A stretch of DNA of 64,000 nucleotides from Albula goreensis (GCA_022829145.1 CM040753.1:16707884-16771883), one strand, 5' to 3'; shown: positions 37,266-50,909, counted from the first letter of the stretch. The notes: a model not told the origin generated them from the sequence alone. Made by a program: numbers and translations.

Positions 37266-37300
37266 CAGCCCCCCCCCCCTCCGCCCCCCCGCCCCCATCA
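37266..37300. repeat. poly-C tract
   Basis: C runs of 7-9 bases interrupted by TCCG and G; G-quadruplex-prone on the minus strand. Confidence 0.85.
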
Positions 37301-37620
37301 CCTCCATGCACACAGACGCTCACTGTCCAACAGTCAATATTTTCAGAAGGATCGCATCCCTGGGGGACAGCAGGCAATCTGGATCGTCTCAGGGCCCAGT
37401 GCAATGAAAGTGCCTGTGATTGCATTCGACCGAGCCTTAAAAAGATGTCATACATCAAACGGTAACAGATAAAAAGCCATCCAGGGCAAGTTAATCAGAA
37501 GAGTGCCTTTCACGGGTGTACAACCATTTGCCTCAGTGTTATAAATAAGGCACTCTGCTCCAATGCTTGAGAATGTGGCGACTCAAGCCTTTCATTAAAA
37601 AAAGCACACATGTAAATAAC
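37300..37620. other. candidate conserved non-coding element
   Basis: Unique sequence with CpGs (ACAGACGCTCACTG, GGATCGCATCCC, GGATCGTCTC, TTCGACCGAGCC, AAACGGTAAC, TTTCACGGGTG) next to the nuclear-receptor cluster. No supported coding frame. Confidence 0.4.
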
Positions 37621-38489
37621 TAGCAATATCTTTCCTGTCCACTATGTGTGCCCTGCCTGTTTAGTTACCAGTGCTGTCCTCATATTTATTCAGACAGAGA
37701 AGGAAGGCTGAGATTTCACCTTCAGTGGGTCGTATATGTATGGTGCTCTTTACTCTGTTACATTTCATCAGTGTGCCTGTGAGGGATAGATGGGGGTCGC
37801 TAGCAGAGATCACAAAAGACTCATCCTCTCCTGGTGATTATCCAGCTATCAATTTCTGGCTACTTCTGGAAAATTAGGATAAATGTTTCCGAAATGAAAA
37901 TCTGCCCAGTCTCCTCAATTTCCCTTGCACATTATTTAGCCAGAAATGTTTTTTTCTGACCTTGACAGAACTTGAACAATAATATGTCCTAGGACTGTTT
38001 CGGAAAGTGTTTCTCAAAAAGAAGTAGGAATTCAACTAAAGTCTTCCATAATGGAAATATTTTGTGTAAGCTGGATATGAATTTGCATCAAGTTGCCATG
38101 GACAACAGTTGTGATTCCTGTTGCTGTTGCTGTCTGTCACCTGTTACTCATACCAGTGGATTGGGAATAACCAGGAAGTAACCAAATGCAGGGCACCAGC
38201 ATTACTTGATTTGCATTTCAGTTAAACCCAGACTGCAATGGGGTTAAAGACCACAAGACATATAAAAGAAAAAATGAAAGGATGCAGACTCAGCCCTGGG
38301 TGTATGTTTGTGTCTGTAGGAGGGGATTACCTATATCAAATTGCACTGAAAAGGCATCCTATCTATCATGTGTATAACAAGGTTGCAGCTTGCACACAAT
38401 GCAAGAGATTTAGAAGTAAAATCTTTTCCAAATTAATTAAATACCAATGTTTCCATGACACCATACTGAAGGACATCAAGTTGGGATGA
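37621..38489. other. non-coding, nothing recognised
   Basis: Unique sequence; plus frames at 37,671-37,877 and 38,238-38,489 are unrecognisable. Confidence 0.4.
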
Positions 38490-38830
38490 GTTACCATCCT
38501 GGTTGAAAAAGCTTTTTTCCATTCTTCCTCCCCGAAAGCAATTTGATTCAGCTTTGTCTGTAGCCTCTGTCAAACTAAACAGAGAGCTGGATCTGTCAAG
38601 CCAGGTTAGTGTACGTGTCTCGCTTCGCCTTTGAACATAAACTTCAGGACTTGGGAATTGGCTGCTATTCCTCCCAGAGCGCACTGGCGGGATCTGTGCC
38701 TCGTCTGCTGGCAAGTGGCTCTTTGTTTTCAGTTAACGTCAGCCCCAGGCATCAAGATACTGTGTAGTCCTACATTGTGGAAAGACCAGTGGTAACGAGT
38801 TACCATCTGTCAAAGCCCCCTTAGCTTCTA
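38490..38830. other. candidate conserved non-coding element
   Basis: Contains TAGTGTACGTGTCTCGCTTCG, AGAGCGCACTGGCGGG, CCTCGTCTGC and GTTAACGTCAGCC in unique sequence. A 93-codon minus frame overlaps but shows no family features. Confidence 0.35.
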
Positions 38831-41800
38831 CAAAGACAGACTGGAGTGAATTACGCACGGGTCAATATGGTCACATAATGTTTGCCTTAAGGGTATGACC
38901 TTTGCTCCTGGTCCATGACTCTACTAATGAGGTCCTGGGTCCTGTGCTCCTGAGGATTGTGTATTAGCCACTACCCACTGCTTGACCCACCCCACCCCAC
39001 CCCAGCCTCCTTCCTTCACCCCTATCAACATGTCCTTGGAGGCTCTTGGGGGACCAACTCTCCCACTGCCATCAATATTCCATGTGCACCATCCTCTCCT
39101 GCTTCATCATGTCACCGTGTGGGTAATTTTCCCCACAAAGCTTTTTCCATGCCAAAATCAAACAACCACACAAACAAATTGCAACCCCCAAGGTTGCTTG
39201 AATGACAACCACAGCTAATGCTTTAACAGGAACATGGACATACTCTGCCACTGCTCACTGCCGTATAGGGAGACGAGAATGGGAAGAAGGGGAGAAGGAG
39301 AGGAGAAAAGAGAGAGGAAGAGACAGCAAAGATGTGGGCAAGCTCCAGGACAAACTCTCTCTCCCTCTCTCTCTCTTCTGAGAACAGTGGAGATAATGCT
39401 GCCTCTGAATTATTAATTACTAGATGACAAGGAGTCAGACTAACTGGGAATTATCTGATGGAAGGTCAAACTAGGGGGATTCTTTAGCCTTAAACCAAAT
39501 CCCTGCTCTTTTACTCTCTACCCCTCTTTTCTCCCTTGCTGGCCAAAAAAGGAGAAAAAATTCCCTTACATATGTGCACTCAGTAAAAACCTGCTAATTG
39601 CCTGACTTATCCGCTCTGTCCTGTGTGACTCAGGACAAAGGAAAAAACAAAGTGCACAAACACTAGCCTCCTCTGGAGCTTGGCTCTTCATTAATATTGA
39701 AGCCAGAACAGCTTTCGATCTGCAGTCCTGATCCAGGCCACACCCAATATGCTTGTCCTTCCAGTAAACCCTGCTGGCAATGATCAAGTCAGCAAGGGCA
39801 CACCTTGTTGTGTTGAAGGATGACCTTCTGTGTGTCCTAGAGGTATGCCAAAGAGGAAAACGGTACCTTTTTTTAATGAGAAATCCCTGGTTGAATGTAA
39901 GCATGCCAAACATATTCAAAACCCAAAATCCACTGGCAACCTCGTTCTACTGCCTCCATTGCTCAACAGTGGGGAGAATGAAGACAAAAGGCTAATGCTA
40001 AGCTTGGTCTTTGTGCACTAGATTTGTGTAGGTGTTTTTGTGGGGAATGGTAAGCTTTATAGCTATATTCACATTGGGGAATGTGCCAGCACAATATAGT
40101 AATATTGTACATGTTTTTTTTTTAACCAGACTATATCACTGTATAAAAGAGTTGCAATCTGCACACCTGATAATGGTTTATTGATACATCACAGCAGCTG
40201 CATACTAGAAAACATGGCCCGGTCCTTTTGTGGTCAGTCTGTATGACTCCACTGAGGATGTCCTGATTGATTAATGGGACTTACATGTGTATGAGGTGAT
40301 TTTTTAGGATGTGTGCCGTATGATTTCACATTTTGATGGAGGTCTAACACCCCACAGTGTTCAGGTTTTTTTTTCCATATGCAGCTCTTGCATACTGTTT
40401 GTGTCTTTTTTTCAGCAGACTAAATTATACCTGTAGAACTCACAAAAAGAGTGGTTTCCTGCTGGCCATTCAGATTGTCTATCTTTCTCCTTTTTACATT
40501 TTTTGTGGAAATGAACTCATGCAAAGTGTGACTACTAATACACAGGTAGCTTGTAGAGAGTAACAAATGTGTTGCTTTGCATATTGTTTAGGTGTGCCAA
40601 GCTGCAATACAGTATGTGTTTGATGATTATTTTTATCTTATTCTAAATTACATTGAATGGTTATGTTCAGCTTCAGCTAAGACACATGTACAACAAAATT
40701 TATATACATAATTATCCATAAATTATATGTGATAAATTACACACTTCCATAACAGTGAAGCATGCAATGTGAAACAATGGATTGCACAGTCTAAATTACA
40801 GAGAAACTACTGCATTTCTATGAAGACCTTTGTGTTTGGTGGAAATGGTACTTCCCCTGATGATTTTCATAAATACACCCTTGTTAACCTCAGTTGCCCA
40901 TGCCAGTTTAAACATTCATTTTGCACCATGAGCCTGGCCGCTTTAGAGGTAGACTGAAAGATCACCAGTGTGCCAGACTAAATGACCAGTGCACCATTAC
41001 ATTTGGGCCTTGCATTGTTTTGTAGCATAAGAGATATGAATGTAGTTCAGCAATGGCCATCAAAGGTGAGATAATTTATGGAAGTCTTCACTCTTAACTG
41101 CACTTTCATCCTGCAGGCGTAAAATTAAACACAAAGACAGAGGAGAGGCTAAAGATAGATGAAAATATAAACAAAACAGTGGATGAAACCAAGAGGATAT
41201 AATACCAAACAGATACATATAACTGAACATACTACAGCAGTCATTTGCATGAGGGTCTATGAGGGCCATTTATTTGAACAACAGGTAGTATCTACTGAGA
41301 CAGTTTTAGAGCATGGATTTAATGACTCATTACTTAAAAAATAAACAAATTGCCCCTGTATTTGGACAACTATAATAAAATTGCCCCTGTATTGATTTTT
41401 AGATTTCACAGTCCCACACACGATAAGAGGGAATGTGGATGATTAGCTGGAAGCATGTATATCCTTATGTCTGCACGCCCAGTGCAACACCCCGCGCTAT
41501 AGGGGGAGGCGTCATCTTTCTTCTGCAGTTGGGGGGAGGGGTGGAGTGGACGGTGGGGGTCAATCCAGCCTCTCTCTCCATCCTTTAGTTCAGAATGGAC
41601 AAATCCATGTGGATGATGTGGGAAGAAAAAGCCAGGAAATTCAGAGCTGTGCCTACCCCTGCGGGTTTAACAGTGATGAACACAACTGAAAACACTATGC
41701 AAAAATACTCAATATCCAGGGGTATCGTGTGTTGAAATGTTTTGGTGTGTTAAAAATGCAGACTGCTTCTGAATCATATTCAAGGTTTTGTTGATATGCT

Positions 41801-42849
41801 CCATAATCTGACAAACATTAAATCTCAGGTTGAACCTTCCATAGGCCTAGAGGATTCCTCCAGATATCACATACACTATGCCTGGCTGTCTCAGGGACAA
41901 ATAAGTTTGCATAACAAAGGCTTGGAATTTGTTGGATTTGAGCTTGAGGCATGGAGAAATGCTTCTAATCCAAATTTGGGAAGCTAGAAAATACAAAGAC
42001 CAAAATACCTCTGTATTCTGTATATTTTTTGCCAAGTAACACCATCTCAGACACAGCCATGAAGCAGATATCCAATTGTCTGGAAGGATTTGGAGGTCTG
42101 AAAGCAGCAATGTTTCCAGCCATCGTGCTGAAAGGAAGATGGCAGAAAAATGTATTCCTCTGGGGGGCTGTAGCACATCGATACCTGAGCCCTCTCACGT
42201 ATTACGGGGTGACAGAGATCGAACATCCATCACCCCTCAACTCGTATAGTGTGCAGAGGGAAAACGCTATGTGATTAATGACGTTCGGCCTCTCTCACAG
42301 ACAGGAACTTCCACACCGATGAACTGAAGGTCCTTTGCAGCGCAGAGAAACACAAGATGTGTTGCTTGCCTCCCATCCTTTTCATGCAGGCAGAATAAGT
42401 GTAAATGGAGAAAACTGCCAGAAATGTGGTGTAATGCAATGGTTAAACAGCTTTTCTCCCAACTCAAAGGTGATAGTTTAATTCCCAGGTAAAGAACTGC
42501 TTTTGAGAGTTCAAAATTCTCAATGGAGTAAACCACTTGTTTTTGCACCTTTCTTTGTAGAAACCAACAATGGCCTCTAATCACAGGGTGAAATCTGGCA
42601 TTGGTTGCATGAAGCAAAAAAATGGCTAGCAGAAAATGAGAGAGAGAATGGGATGCATCTGTTAAGAGTTGCTGCAAGAGTGAGCAAATAGCTGCTTAAT
42701 AGCATTAACATTATTTACAATTTCCATTAACTGCTACAACCATTATTTCCTTTCTGTGCAGTTAGTAGCAGTAGCTTGGTTAAACAACATTAATTTTTGG
42801 CAAAGTGAGGAATCTGAAGTGTTACCCTTAAAAGAACTGCTTCTCCTAA
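38831..42849. other. non-coding, few features
   Basis: Includes a CT/GA-rich patch (39,270-39,380), a C-rich patch (38,980-39,005), a 16-bp direct repeat (AAATTGCCCCTGTATT at about 41,348 and 41,378) and a small G-rich patch (41,500-41,560). Frames up to 136 codons (42,267-42,677 minus; 39,566-39,919 minus) have no recognisable content. Confidence 0.4.
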
Positions 42850-43170
42850 TGGTGTACTCAGTTGCATTATAGTCATCTTCAGGGCAGACCAAACGCTCTC
42901 CGGTTCTTAATGAGCTTTCGCCCTGTGTGGTTTACTTTGGCACAGTGAAACGGTCATCTGAAATGAGATGTGTCAGAGGAGGCCAGTCCACCAGTCGCTC
43001 TTCTGCCAGTGTCCAGTCCTCCAGTTTGAACATCTCCCCACTGTGTTGTCATTCTAAGCGTGCGTACAAATTTCATTAGTGCGCCATGCGGGTGCCTTCA
43101 TGAATATTCAGTGTGGCGATGTGTAGCCAGATAACGACACTTGGGCAACCAATGCTCCTCACCAGCAGAG
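42850..43170. other. candidate conserved non-coding element
   Basis: Retained CpGs in unique sequence (AAACGCTCTCCGG, CTTTCGCCCTG, AAGCGTGCGTAC, AGTGCGCCATGCGGGTGCC, GGCGATGTG) with CATTAGTGCG and GAATATTCA-type words. The right part (43,050-43,140) is the most CpG-dense. Non-coding. Confidence 0.4.
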
Positions 43171-43391
43171 GCCTCACTCACTGTGGTGTGGGACTAGGAG
43201 CTGGCCCTGCTTCAAAGGGGCAGGTTCCCCTGGTGGCTGAAAGCTGGGTCCTGATTGGATAGAGCCAAGCTAGGCACAGGGCCTTCTGAGACTGGGAGGA
43301 AATTGAAGCTAAATGAAATAACAGATTCATCACTCAATGGAGCTGAGGCTTGGCTGAGTAGGGCTGCACTAGCTGCAGCCCATAAATACTT

Positions 43392-43545
43392 ACACACACA
43401 CACACACACACACACAAACAAAGGAACACGCATTCATACACACACCAACATACATGAATATACATACATAAAAAACACACATACACACACACACATGCAC
43501 ATACACATTCACACACACCCTTAAATACACACAAACACATATATA
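43392..43545. repeat. (CA)n-rich degenerate tract
   Basis: Pure (CA)n at 43,393-43,416, then interrupted CACATA/CATACA repeats to about 43,545. The repetitive frames on both strands are artefacts of this tract. Confidence 0.92.
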
Positions 43546-44809
43546 CATGCATAATCAATTTTCAGGTATAAACCAGGATGGAAGCTAGCAGAAACCATTT
43601 GGTAACACTTAATCTATGGTACTCACAGAGATATGCATCATAATTGTAAAGTAGGCTCTGTATTGATTGGTCTTGGCTAGTCCCTTTGTGATGGGGGAGG
43701 TGTATGATGTAGATGTAGGATTAAGAAGATCAATACTGACATATACATACATACATAAACTGTAGGTGTGCAAAGGGTCCAAAGGAATCTGAGGGAATTG
43801 CAAACCCACTGATGGAGAACCAGAACACATTCAACACCATTTAATTTAATTTGTAATTACTAATTAATGCTTGTATGCATTTTGTTTGGATCCAGGTCAG
43901 TTTCTCATTCTGAGCCCTTATGCTCTATAGCTTCAAAGCAAATTGATTAAGTTGTAATAGACCAAAATTTTGTTTTAAATTTATTTAATGAATGTTTGAA
44001 TTGAGGGGGGTTACATTGCATTGGGTTTTTTCACTTAAGGTAAATGAGTGGATGGCAAATAGTATTTTAATCACATTCATACAACATCCCTTCATAGAAA
44101 TAAATCATCAAGTTTTAAATTATGAATGGTGACTATGTAGCTTTACTGAAAAGAGAGAAGATCAAAATAAACACAATCACTTTATATGTTAAATTACAAA
44201 TTATGATTTTTCAATGGAAAAAATATAGACAAATTATAATTTGTCAGACTGTTGATAACAGTTAATGTTAGCCATTTCATTACTTGAGAGAAATCACAAA
44301 TGGATGCAGTTGTCATCACTGAAATACCCATTTACTAAAAATACCAAAGAGTATCTGAGACTCTTCTGCAGCAGGGTTTTACACCAGTGGGACCCACATG
44401 TACTGCGCCTCTGCGACCGTGTGATCGATCATGCTGGGAAAGCCAGAGACAGGATGCCATGCTCTGGTTTGTAAGGACAGCCCCTCAGTCTCAGTGGACA
44501 GTATTGGCAAACCTAGTCCATCATTCTGGGTGACGTATGATCCTGTGGTGTGCATTCGAAAACCTGTCACAACAAGGGTAACCATGTCAGACACTGGATA
44601 TTTTCAGGGGTGAGGAGCGCCTTGCCTCGCTTGCGCCAGGACACTTCTGACCTTGAGAAAGTGGGAGGGGTTGGGACGTGGGGGGAATGGAAGGGGGGAG
44701 TAACTCAAAATGTTGGCCCGCACACACAGAGGTCTGTCAAACAATTTACGGGGGTATAATAATTTTTCTTTTAGTACTGATGATATCTCAAAGGAACATC
44801 CATTATCAT
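43546..44809. other. non-coding, nothing specific
   Basis: AT-rich to 44,260, then mixed. No gene, repeat family or structured element recognised. Confidence 0.4.
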
Positions 44810-45250
44810 TGCCCCTTTCTCTTTCTCTCTTACCCCCTCTTTCTGTCTCTTTCTCTCAGATCCATACACACACTCTCTCTCCGTCTATCTCTCTCAAAAC
44901 ATATTCCGCTCGCTAATGGATTGAAAGTCTTGGGGTGAACCGACAGTCATTTAAAGATTAATGCCATGCCTGTTTTTTCTGAAGGACAAGCTCCACAGAG
45001 AAGAGTATAGAAAAAGAGAGTGAGAAAGGGAAAGAGGGGAAGACAGCGAAATGGAGAGAAACAAGACAGAAAGAGAGACAAAGAGAGAAGAGACTGCATG
45101 TGACAGAGGGTGAGAGAGGGAGAGGGAGACCTTATTAATGTAGCTCTGCTGAGATGCCCTCTTTATTAGCAGCCAGGAGGAAAGAGGGAGGGCAGAAAGA
45201 GATGAGCGCTGAGAGAGTGACAGAGAGACAGGGACACAGGAGGGGCCAGG
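44810..45250. repeat. pyrimidine tract followed by purine tract
   Basis: CT-rich plus strand (44,810-44,900) followed after about 100 bp by a GA-rich plus strand (45,000-45,250). Opposed polypyrimidine and polypurine blocks could pair as an imperfect inverted repeat. Confidence 0.7.
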
Positions 45251-45373
45251 GAGAGAGGCTGGTGTCCCCACACAGAATGTATTTGCCTGTTTCTGTGTCC
45301 TTGAGCGGGACCAGACAATGTGATAGTGTGATGGATACTCTGAAATTAGGCCAATGTCTGAGTAGCAAAATAA

Positions 45374-45401
45374 ATAATAATAATAATTATTATTATTATT
45401 T
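45374..45401. repeat. palindromic (AAT)n(ATT)n microsatellite
   Basis: AAT units switch to ATT units at the centre (AATAATAATT/ATTATTATT), making a self-complementary tract able to extrude as a cruciform. Confidence 0.85.
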
Positions 45402-47164
45402 GCTTTTTAAAAGTAATTCCTAGAACTAATTATGATGGTTATATTTTAAATGCCACACTCAATGATTGTAGGGCATAAGGCAGGGCTCCACACAAGAATC
45501 ACACATCTTCTGGGCTGGAGGACATTTCCACTGAAACTGTCATGGCAGACAGATATGTATTAGATATGGTGAGGAAACTACTATTTTCTGAATTTTAATT
45601 GCAATGTGCAAATTAAATATTTGTCCCCAATTTTTCCTGCATTTTAAACATGAATACTATTAAAATACTTAATTACACAGTTGATTCTACAGCGAGCACC
45701 TGGGTTGGCTGAGAATCTAATGTGCTTCAACTGCCTGGAAGTCAACCATGCTTGTCAGTATACAATTAACACTTCAAATTAACTTTATATTAATTACAAT
45801 CATTCAAATGTGCCCTGCATAAACATGGAGATAAAAAAACAACAAAAATTCTCAGTCCAATACTGTGCAGATCCCATAAACAGGCATCCCATAGTATATT
45901 AGTGTTGGCAGTGATATGTCCTGTGAAGCTTATGATTATTTCAGAGTTTCCTGAGAACACCATCCACTCACCCGACACTTGACCTTGAGAGTAATTCAGC
46001 TGCTTTGTTTCCACTGCCAAACACTCAGAGTCTAAAGCCATATCCAAAATAATAAATACAACAGAGACTTCCAGTTGCACCGATTTCGAAATAGCATGAA
46101 ACGGCTAAGGCCACACCAGTATGTTTGATCTATGGGCTGTGCGATCAGGTGATGTACTTTGGAGAGTGAGCTGAAAATGGATTGCCCTGAAGCTTTTATA
46201 CACACTCATAAATTAGGCCAAATTTGTCAAAAGGGAAAAAAACATGCACACCCAGTCAAGGCTAAGTAGTCTACAAATAAAACTGTATCATAATATCACA
46301 TCCATTATCCTGTCAAAATGTTGGTGAGGAAGGGGGATTAACTTAAGGGCAATATGCAGATATGCTGCACCGTTCCGACAGTGTTTAAGCACCGCTGCAT
46401 GTTCTTAACTTAGCACAGCCACTGGGATTGACAGCTGCTTTTCCTTTCAGCAGACTCAAATTAGAGGAAATATCTTCAACCTAAAAGCATGCTGTCAGAT
46501 CTATTAAAAAGCTAAAACTATTCATGGATCTGAGTCTTGAAAACAATATATTTCAGAAGAAATCAAAACTACAAAGAGACTGCTGTATCTAAGAGGATGA
46601 GGGGGGCAAGGGATATAGGAAGATGACTAAAAACCCCAGCAATCCAGAGGACTGTCCCTATAACAAAGCGGGATACATCATTCATATACACAGTCCTCTG
46701 TGGTGTGTCAAAGACGTCATAATTTGCCATTCCCTTTGCCGATGGAAAAAGGGAGCTTTGAACCTGCATGTCAAGTTACAAATATGCAAAACTTCCCGGT
46801 GCTGCGATGCCAGGGTAATTATTGTGTCAGCCTTGCGTTTTCTTTCAGTCATTAAGGGAGGCATCACAAGGAATCTTCCAGGCTTAGCAGTTCAGTTCTC
46901 CAACGTGACACACGCAACATGCCAACCTGGCTCCATGTGCTTTAACCAAACCCTGCCAGCCTGCTGCTACATTTAGCACCAGAGACAAGGAGAGACACAC
47001 AGAATGTTCTACGGCCCCTCTGTTGTCAGCAGTTGCGCTTAGAAACAGAGACCGAGGAAGGAAAAAAGATGGGGTAAAAAAATGCACCTTTTGGTGATCC
47101 CTCTCTCCCTTCTGTCTCTGTTTCCCATGAGTGAAACCTTGGAGTCCTTCCTGGCATTGTACAT
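45402..47164. other. non-coding, nothing specific
   Basis: Unique AT-rich sequence. The 117-codon plus frame (46,623-46,976) is unrecognised. Confidence 0.4.
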
Positions 47165-47345
47165 TACAAGAGTGGTGAAAAAGAGATAGACAGAGAGAGG
47201 GAGAGAGAGGGAGGTAAGGGACTTAGAAAGAAAGTATGAGAAGAGAGAAATGCAAAAAGATGAATGGAAATAGGGACAGAAAAAGGCTCAGTGGGGAATG
47301 CTTGAGAGAGAGAAGAGAGAGAAAACAGACTGAAAAAGAGGTGAA
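47165..47345. repeat. GA-rich purine tract
   Basis: Imperfect GAGA/GGGA/AAGA repeats over about 180 bp, followed at 47,455-47,500 by a CTCTC-rich pyrimidine tract. Confidence 0.8.
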
Positions 47346-48872
47346 ATATACACCAGGAAAAAACGCTGGCAAAAAAAGAAGAGCCGTGGGTGTCTTATCT
47401 CAGAGCAATTAAAAGCGGGGAGAGCAAAGAAGGTTGTGGCCTTGACTCCAACCCCTCTCCATCTCTATCTCCCTCTCTCTCCGTCTCTCCAGCTCCTCCA
47501 CCTGGCTGTGCTCTCACTGTGAGATGAGTCACTGACGAGCTGCAGGTAGGAGGCCGGACTGCTCCTCCCCTCCCCTCTCCAGCGCTCCCCTCCACCGTGT
47601 CCCTGACAGGGACCTTCTGCTGCGGGCTGCCTGCCACCGCCTGCCATGATCCCCACATTACTGACGCTCTGTGTGCAGCTTACCCTCACGCAAACCAAAC
47701 GGAAACGTTTCTGTGTTGTCATCTACTGTTTGGTAAATCGTGTTTAACGTGTTGTTTGATGAACTATGAAAATTGGCTTTTGGGTATTTTGAAAATTGCT
47801 GTGCAAATTAAATGAATAATTTAAATAAATAAATACATAATATTAGTATCTTATTAATTAAACTGCAGTGTGTTCTGTATATTTGCAAGCTTTTTTGAAA
47901 GGTGAAGGTTTTTGTGAAGGCCAAGACAGTGAGGTTGGAAACTGTAACAATGAACATATTTTCTTTGTAGAATATATGTAGAAATCCTAATTCAGGCTTG
48001 TGCTGGGCCTTAGTGAAAAATATTCCCAAGGTAGTCAGAATCATGTTGCATAGATTCCAGATCACAGATCATTAACTCCAGTGTGAAACAGCCATGCTGT
48101 TATTTCAGTACTCACAAAAGACAATATATTTTACCAAAGAACAGCAATTCACAACAGATATGAGGACAACTAGTTATTGATTTTGCAGGTGTTTCACACT
48201 ACAGCCCAGATGGGTAGTTACCTTATAGCCACCTCAAATGTCCTCCAAACCTTTTGTACTTATATAGAAGTGTTTTCTTTAAAGATGGTCAGTTTGTTGT
48301 AATGTCCATTTATATGCTTGTGATTTGAGGTTTACATTACATTTAAGCCAAAAAAGCAGCAAAACACCCACCCCCCAAGTCAACACTGCCACACTGACTT
48401 CAAGGACCTGAATTAAACAGGAGAACTTTCCTTGGGAACCAGCCTATAAGCACTTAGCAAAGGGTAATAAACAACAATATATTTGGCACTTCCTCTTCAC
48501 ACAACAAAGCGACAGAAGAAATAAATTACCTTTAAATGGACTTCCATTCCTTTCACATCCTTCTGCTCTCCCTTTCCCCCTCTTCCACAGCTGTTCCCCT
48601 CGCTGCTGCAATACATACCGACAAACTGCCTGTCAAATGATGGGAATGAACGATGTTCAGCCCAAAACCTGGGGGGGGAGTATGCGTGTGCCTCACTAGA
48701 GTGGAAGCTGGCCTCTGGGGCTCCCGCTTTTAACGCTCTGTTGATGCCGCGAACTTCACGCCGTGCCAAAAACATTTAGAATGTCTGACTGTTCTCTCCG
48801 TCAAACCTAAGTCATCTTTAGTCAACTCCTGGACATAATCTCCACCTATCATCTCAGGAACTGAAGCAACAA
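47346..48872. other. non-coding, nothing specific
   Basis: GC-richer patches at 47,500-47,660 and 48,540-48,780 keep a few CpGs and may be regulatory. No recognisable coding exon. Confidence 0.35.
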
Positions 48873-48879
48873 GTCTCTC

Positions 48880-48957
<78 letters not shown>

Positions 48958-48966
48958 TATACACAC
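48873..48966. repeat. compound (CT)n(AT)n microsatellite
   Basis: (CT)n with one GT interruption (48,873-48,916) runs directly into (AT)n (48,916-48,950) and then ATATACACAC. Such compound arrays are unstable and often break assemblies. Confidence 0.97.
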
Positions 48967-50029
48967 TGCAAAGTGCCTGCAAACTCTTCATATTCAGGTC
49001 TCTATCCCAGAAAATTAAAACTAACAAAAGCACACTTCACTACATGGTAAGAACACTCTGTACATGTGAATTGAGGGGATGTATAGACTACTCTCCCAGC
49101 ACAGACCCCAGATCAGTTCTTACAATTTCTGACATAACGACTGTGGATAATGAGAGGAGTTCATGGCTGATCCTTGATCAAGCAGACAGTAGCTGAGCAT
49201 CCAAAGTGCAACTAATACCGCTTGTGCCATTAAAGAGATAACTCAGGGTAATGAAGCATACTGCCTCTTCTTGACTGAGCTGTTTTTCACAAACAGAATA
49301 TATGCAACAGTGAGATGCACTGCTGTTTTCCTGCTCTTTCACCAGTATTCTCCGGGCTTCCCTCCACACAGCTGCAGTCACTGCCATCACCACCAGCACG
49401 TGCACTTATGGCTGGATGGCCATGGGGTCATTACTCAGGCAGAGGTAAAACAATTACCAGAATCCCAAAATCAATGTCACTAGACAAACAATAAATTCTA
49501 ACCAGCTGCAGCAAAGTGGGGAGAAAATTGCTCATGTCTAATTGAATTGTACCTTCCTGGTGTGTTATCTTTTTCTAATAGGTTCACTTGCCTGGAATTT
49601 AACCTCTTGCAGGGTTGTGTTGGTATATCTGTGTACATATGTATTGATCTGAATATCAGAATTATCAGCAGAATAAATACATGCATGAACTAAATGCAGA
49701 GGGGGATTTACACAAGCCTGTTGTTAAGTACAATATTGCTGGTGGTAGGACATTAAAATACTAATCTTCTTCCCAGCATACAGAATTGGAATTCACTAAC
49801 ATGCGTACACAAACACACAAACATACACACACAGATGTGCATGAATTCAGACAAAGTGTTTTATGCCATATTAGGAGTCCAAGCAGTGGTTAAAACAAAT
49901 GACATAGGAATGAGGTATGAAAATCCATTTGGATTCATGAAGCTTAGTTTGAGCCGATGAGAAGAGAATATTTACTGAAAGGAGATGGAGGGAAAGACGT
50001 GATAGCTGTACGTTTAAGGAATACAATGT
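48967..50029. other. non-coding, nothing specific
   Basis: Unique sequence with a few ACACA words at 49,805-49,835. No gene. Confidence 0.4.
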
Positions 50030-50660
50030 TCAGATGAAAAAAATAATTGCAGCAGTGGTGGGGAAGTTTAGAATGATAATCATTCGGCACGGGGGAAGTG
50101 TTTTCAACGAACCACTACAACATGAGGGATATAACCTCAATCAATATTTGTTGATGCCTCTCACAACTGCTAGAGGCTCTCCATCTTCCCTCCACTCCTT
50201 TCTCTCTCTATTCCTCTCTCTGCTTCTGTCTTTCGTACTTCCTTTCACCCCTCCCCTCCACCCTCCCCCACATCCTCCCCCCACCCCCTGGCCTTAGGTT
50301 CTCTCAGAGCATTGTTACATCCAAACTGAAGCTTACACACCACCACACCACTCTCCCTACGCTGAAATAAATCATTTACGAGCCCCACACGGGCATGCAC
50401 AGAGCCTAAATGGATTATTCTAGGGGAGATCAATGCACCGGTATGAGGATTTTATTATTACGCCAGATGAAATGTACAAGGCCGAAAGCCCCTGCACTAA
50501 TTCAGCACTGCATTCAAACAGCCACCACACAACCCCCCCTGCCCACCCCCCATCCCTTCACAGCAGGGGAAAGGACGAGAAGGAGGAAAAAAGGCATAAC
50601 CAAGAAATAAATTAAAGACAAGTATGAATTATTCATAGATATTATGCCAATAAATAAGTT
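50030..50660. other. candidate conserved non-coding element(s), split by a C/T-rich tract
   Basis: The left part (50,030-50,150) has ATAATCATTCGGCACGGG and CAATCAATATTTG. A pyrimidine tract spans 50,180-50,295. The right part (50,350-50,660) has AAATCATTTACGAGCCCC, GCACCGGTATGAGG, TTTATTATTACGCC, AAGGCCGAAAGCCC, AATTATTCATAG and GGCAACGTTAATAATG. Retained CpGs next to homeobox words suggest enhancers. Confidence 0.4.
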
Positions 50661-50880
50661 ATGGCAACGTTAATAATGAGACTCTAGTAGGGGTAAACAA
50701 ACTGCTCCCCTTTGTTGTGTAAACACGTTAACCTCTGCTGGTCCCCATTTGGATTTAGATATTTGGGGTGGTAGAGGAGAGAGAGAGGTATCCAGTACAG
50801 CTTTGACTTGACCTCGAAGGCTGCAGTTGGAAAAGAATACATAGTTACAACCTCTCTCACTTCCCCGTCCCTGAAGAACC

Positions 50881-50909
50881 CTTTCTCTCTCTCTCTCTCT
50901 CTCTCTCTC
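50881..50909. repeat. (CT)n microsatellite
   Basis: About 13 CT units. Confidence 0.95.

Noticed and set aside
39566-39919. 117-codon minus-strand open frame
   Set aside because: No recognisable motifs and no splice signals at its ends.
42267-42677. 136-codon minus-strand open frame
   Set aside because: Mixed residue content with no family resemblance; no Kozak, promoter or splice support.
43255-43558. His/Thr- and Cys/Val-rich frames on both strands
   Set aside because: Direct translations of the (CA)n tract.
48730-48966. Tyr-Ile and Arg-Glu repeat protein
   Set aside because: Artefact of the compound (CT)n(AT)n microsatellite.
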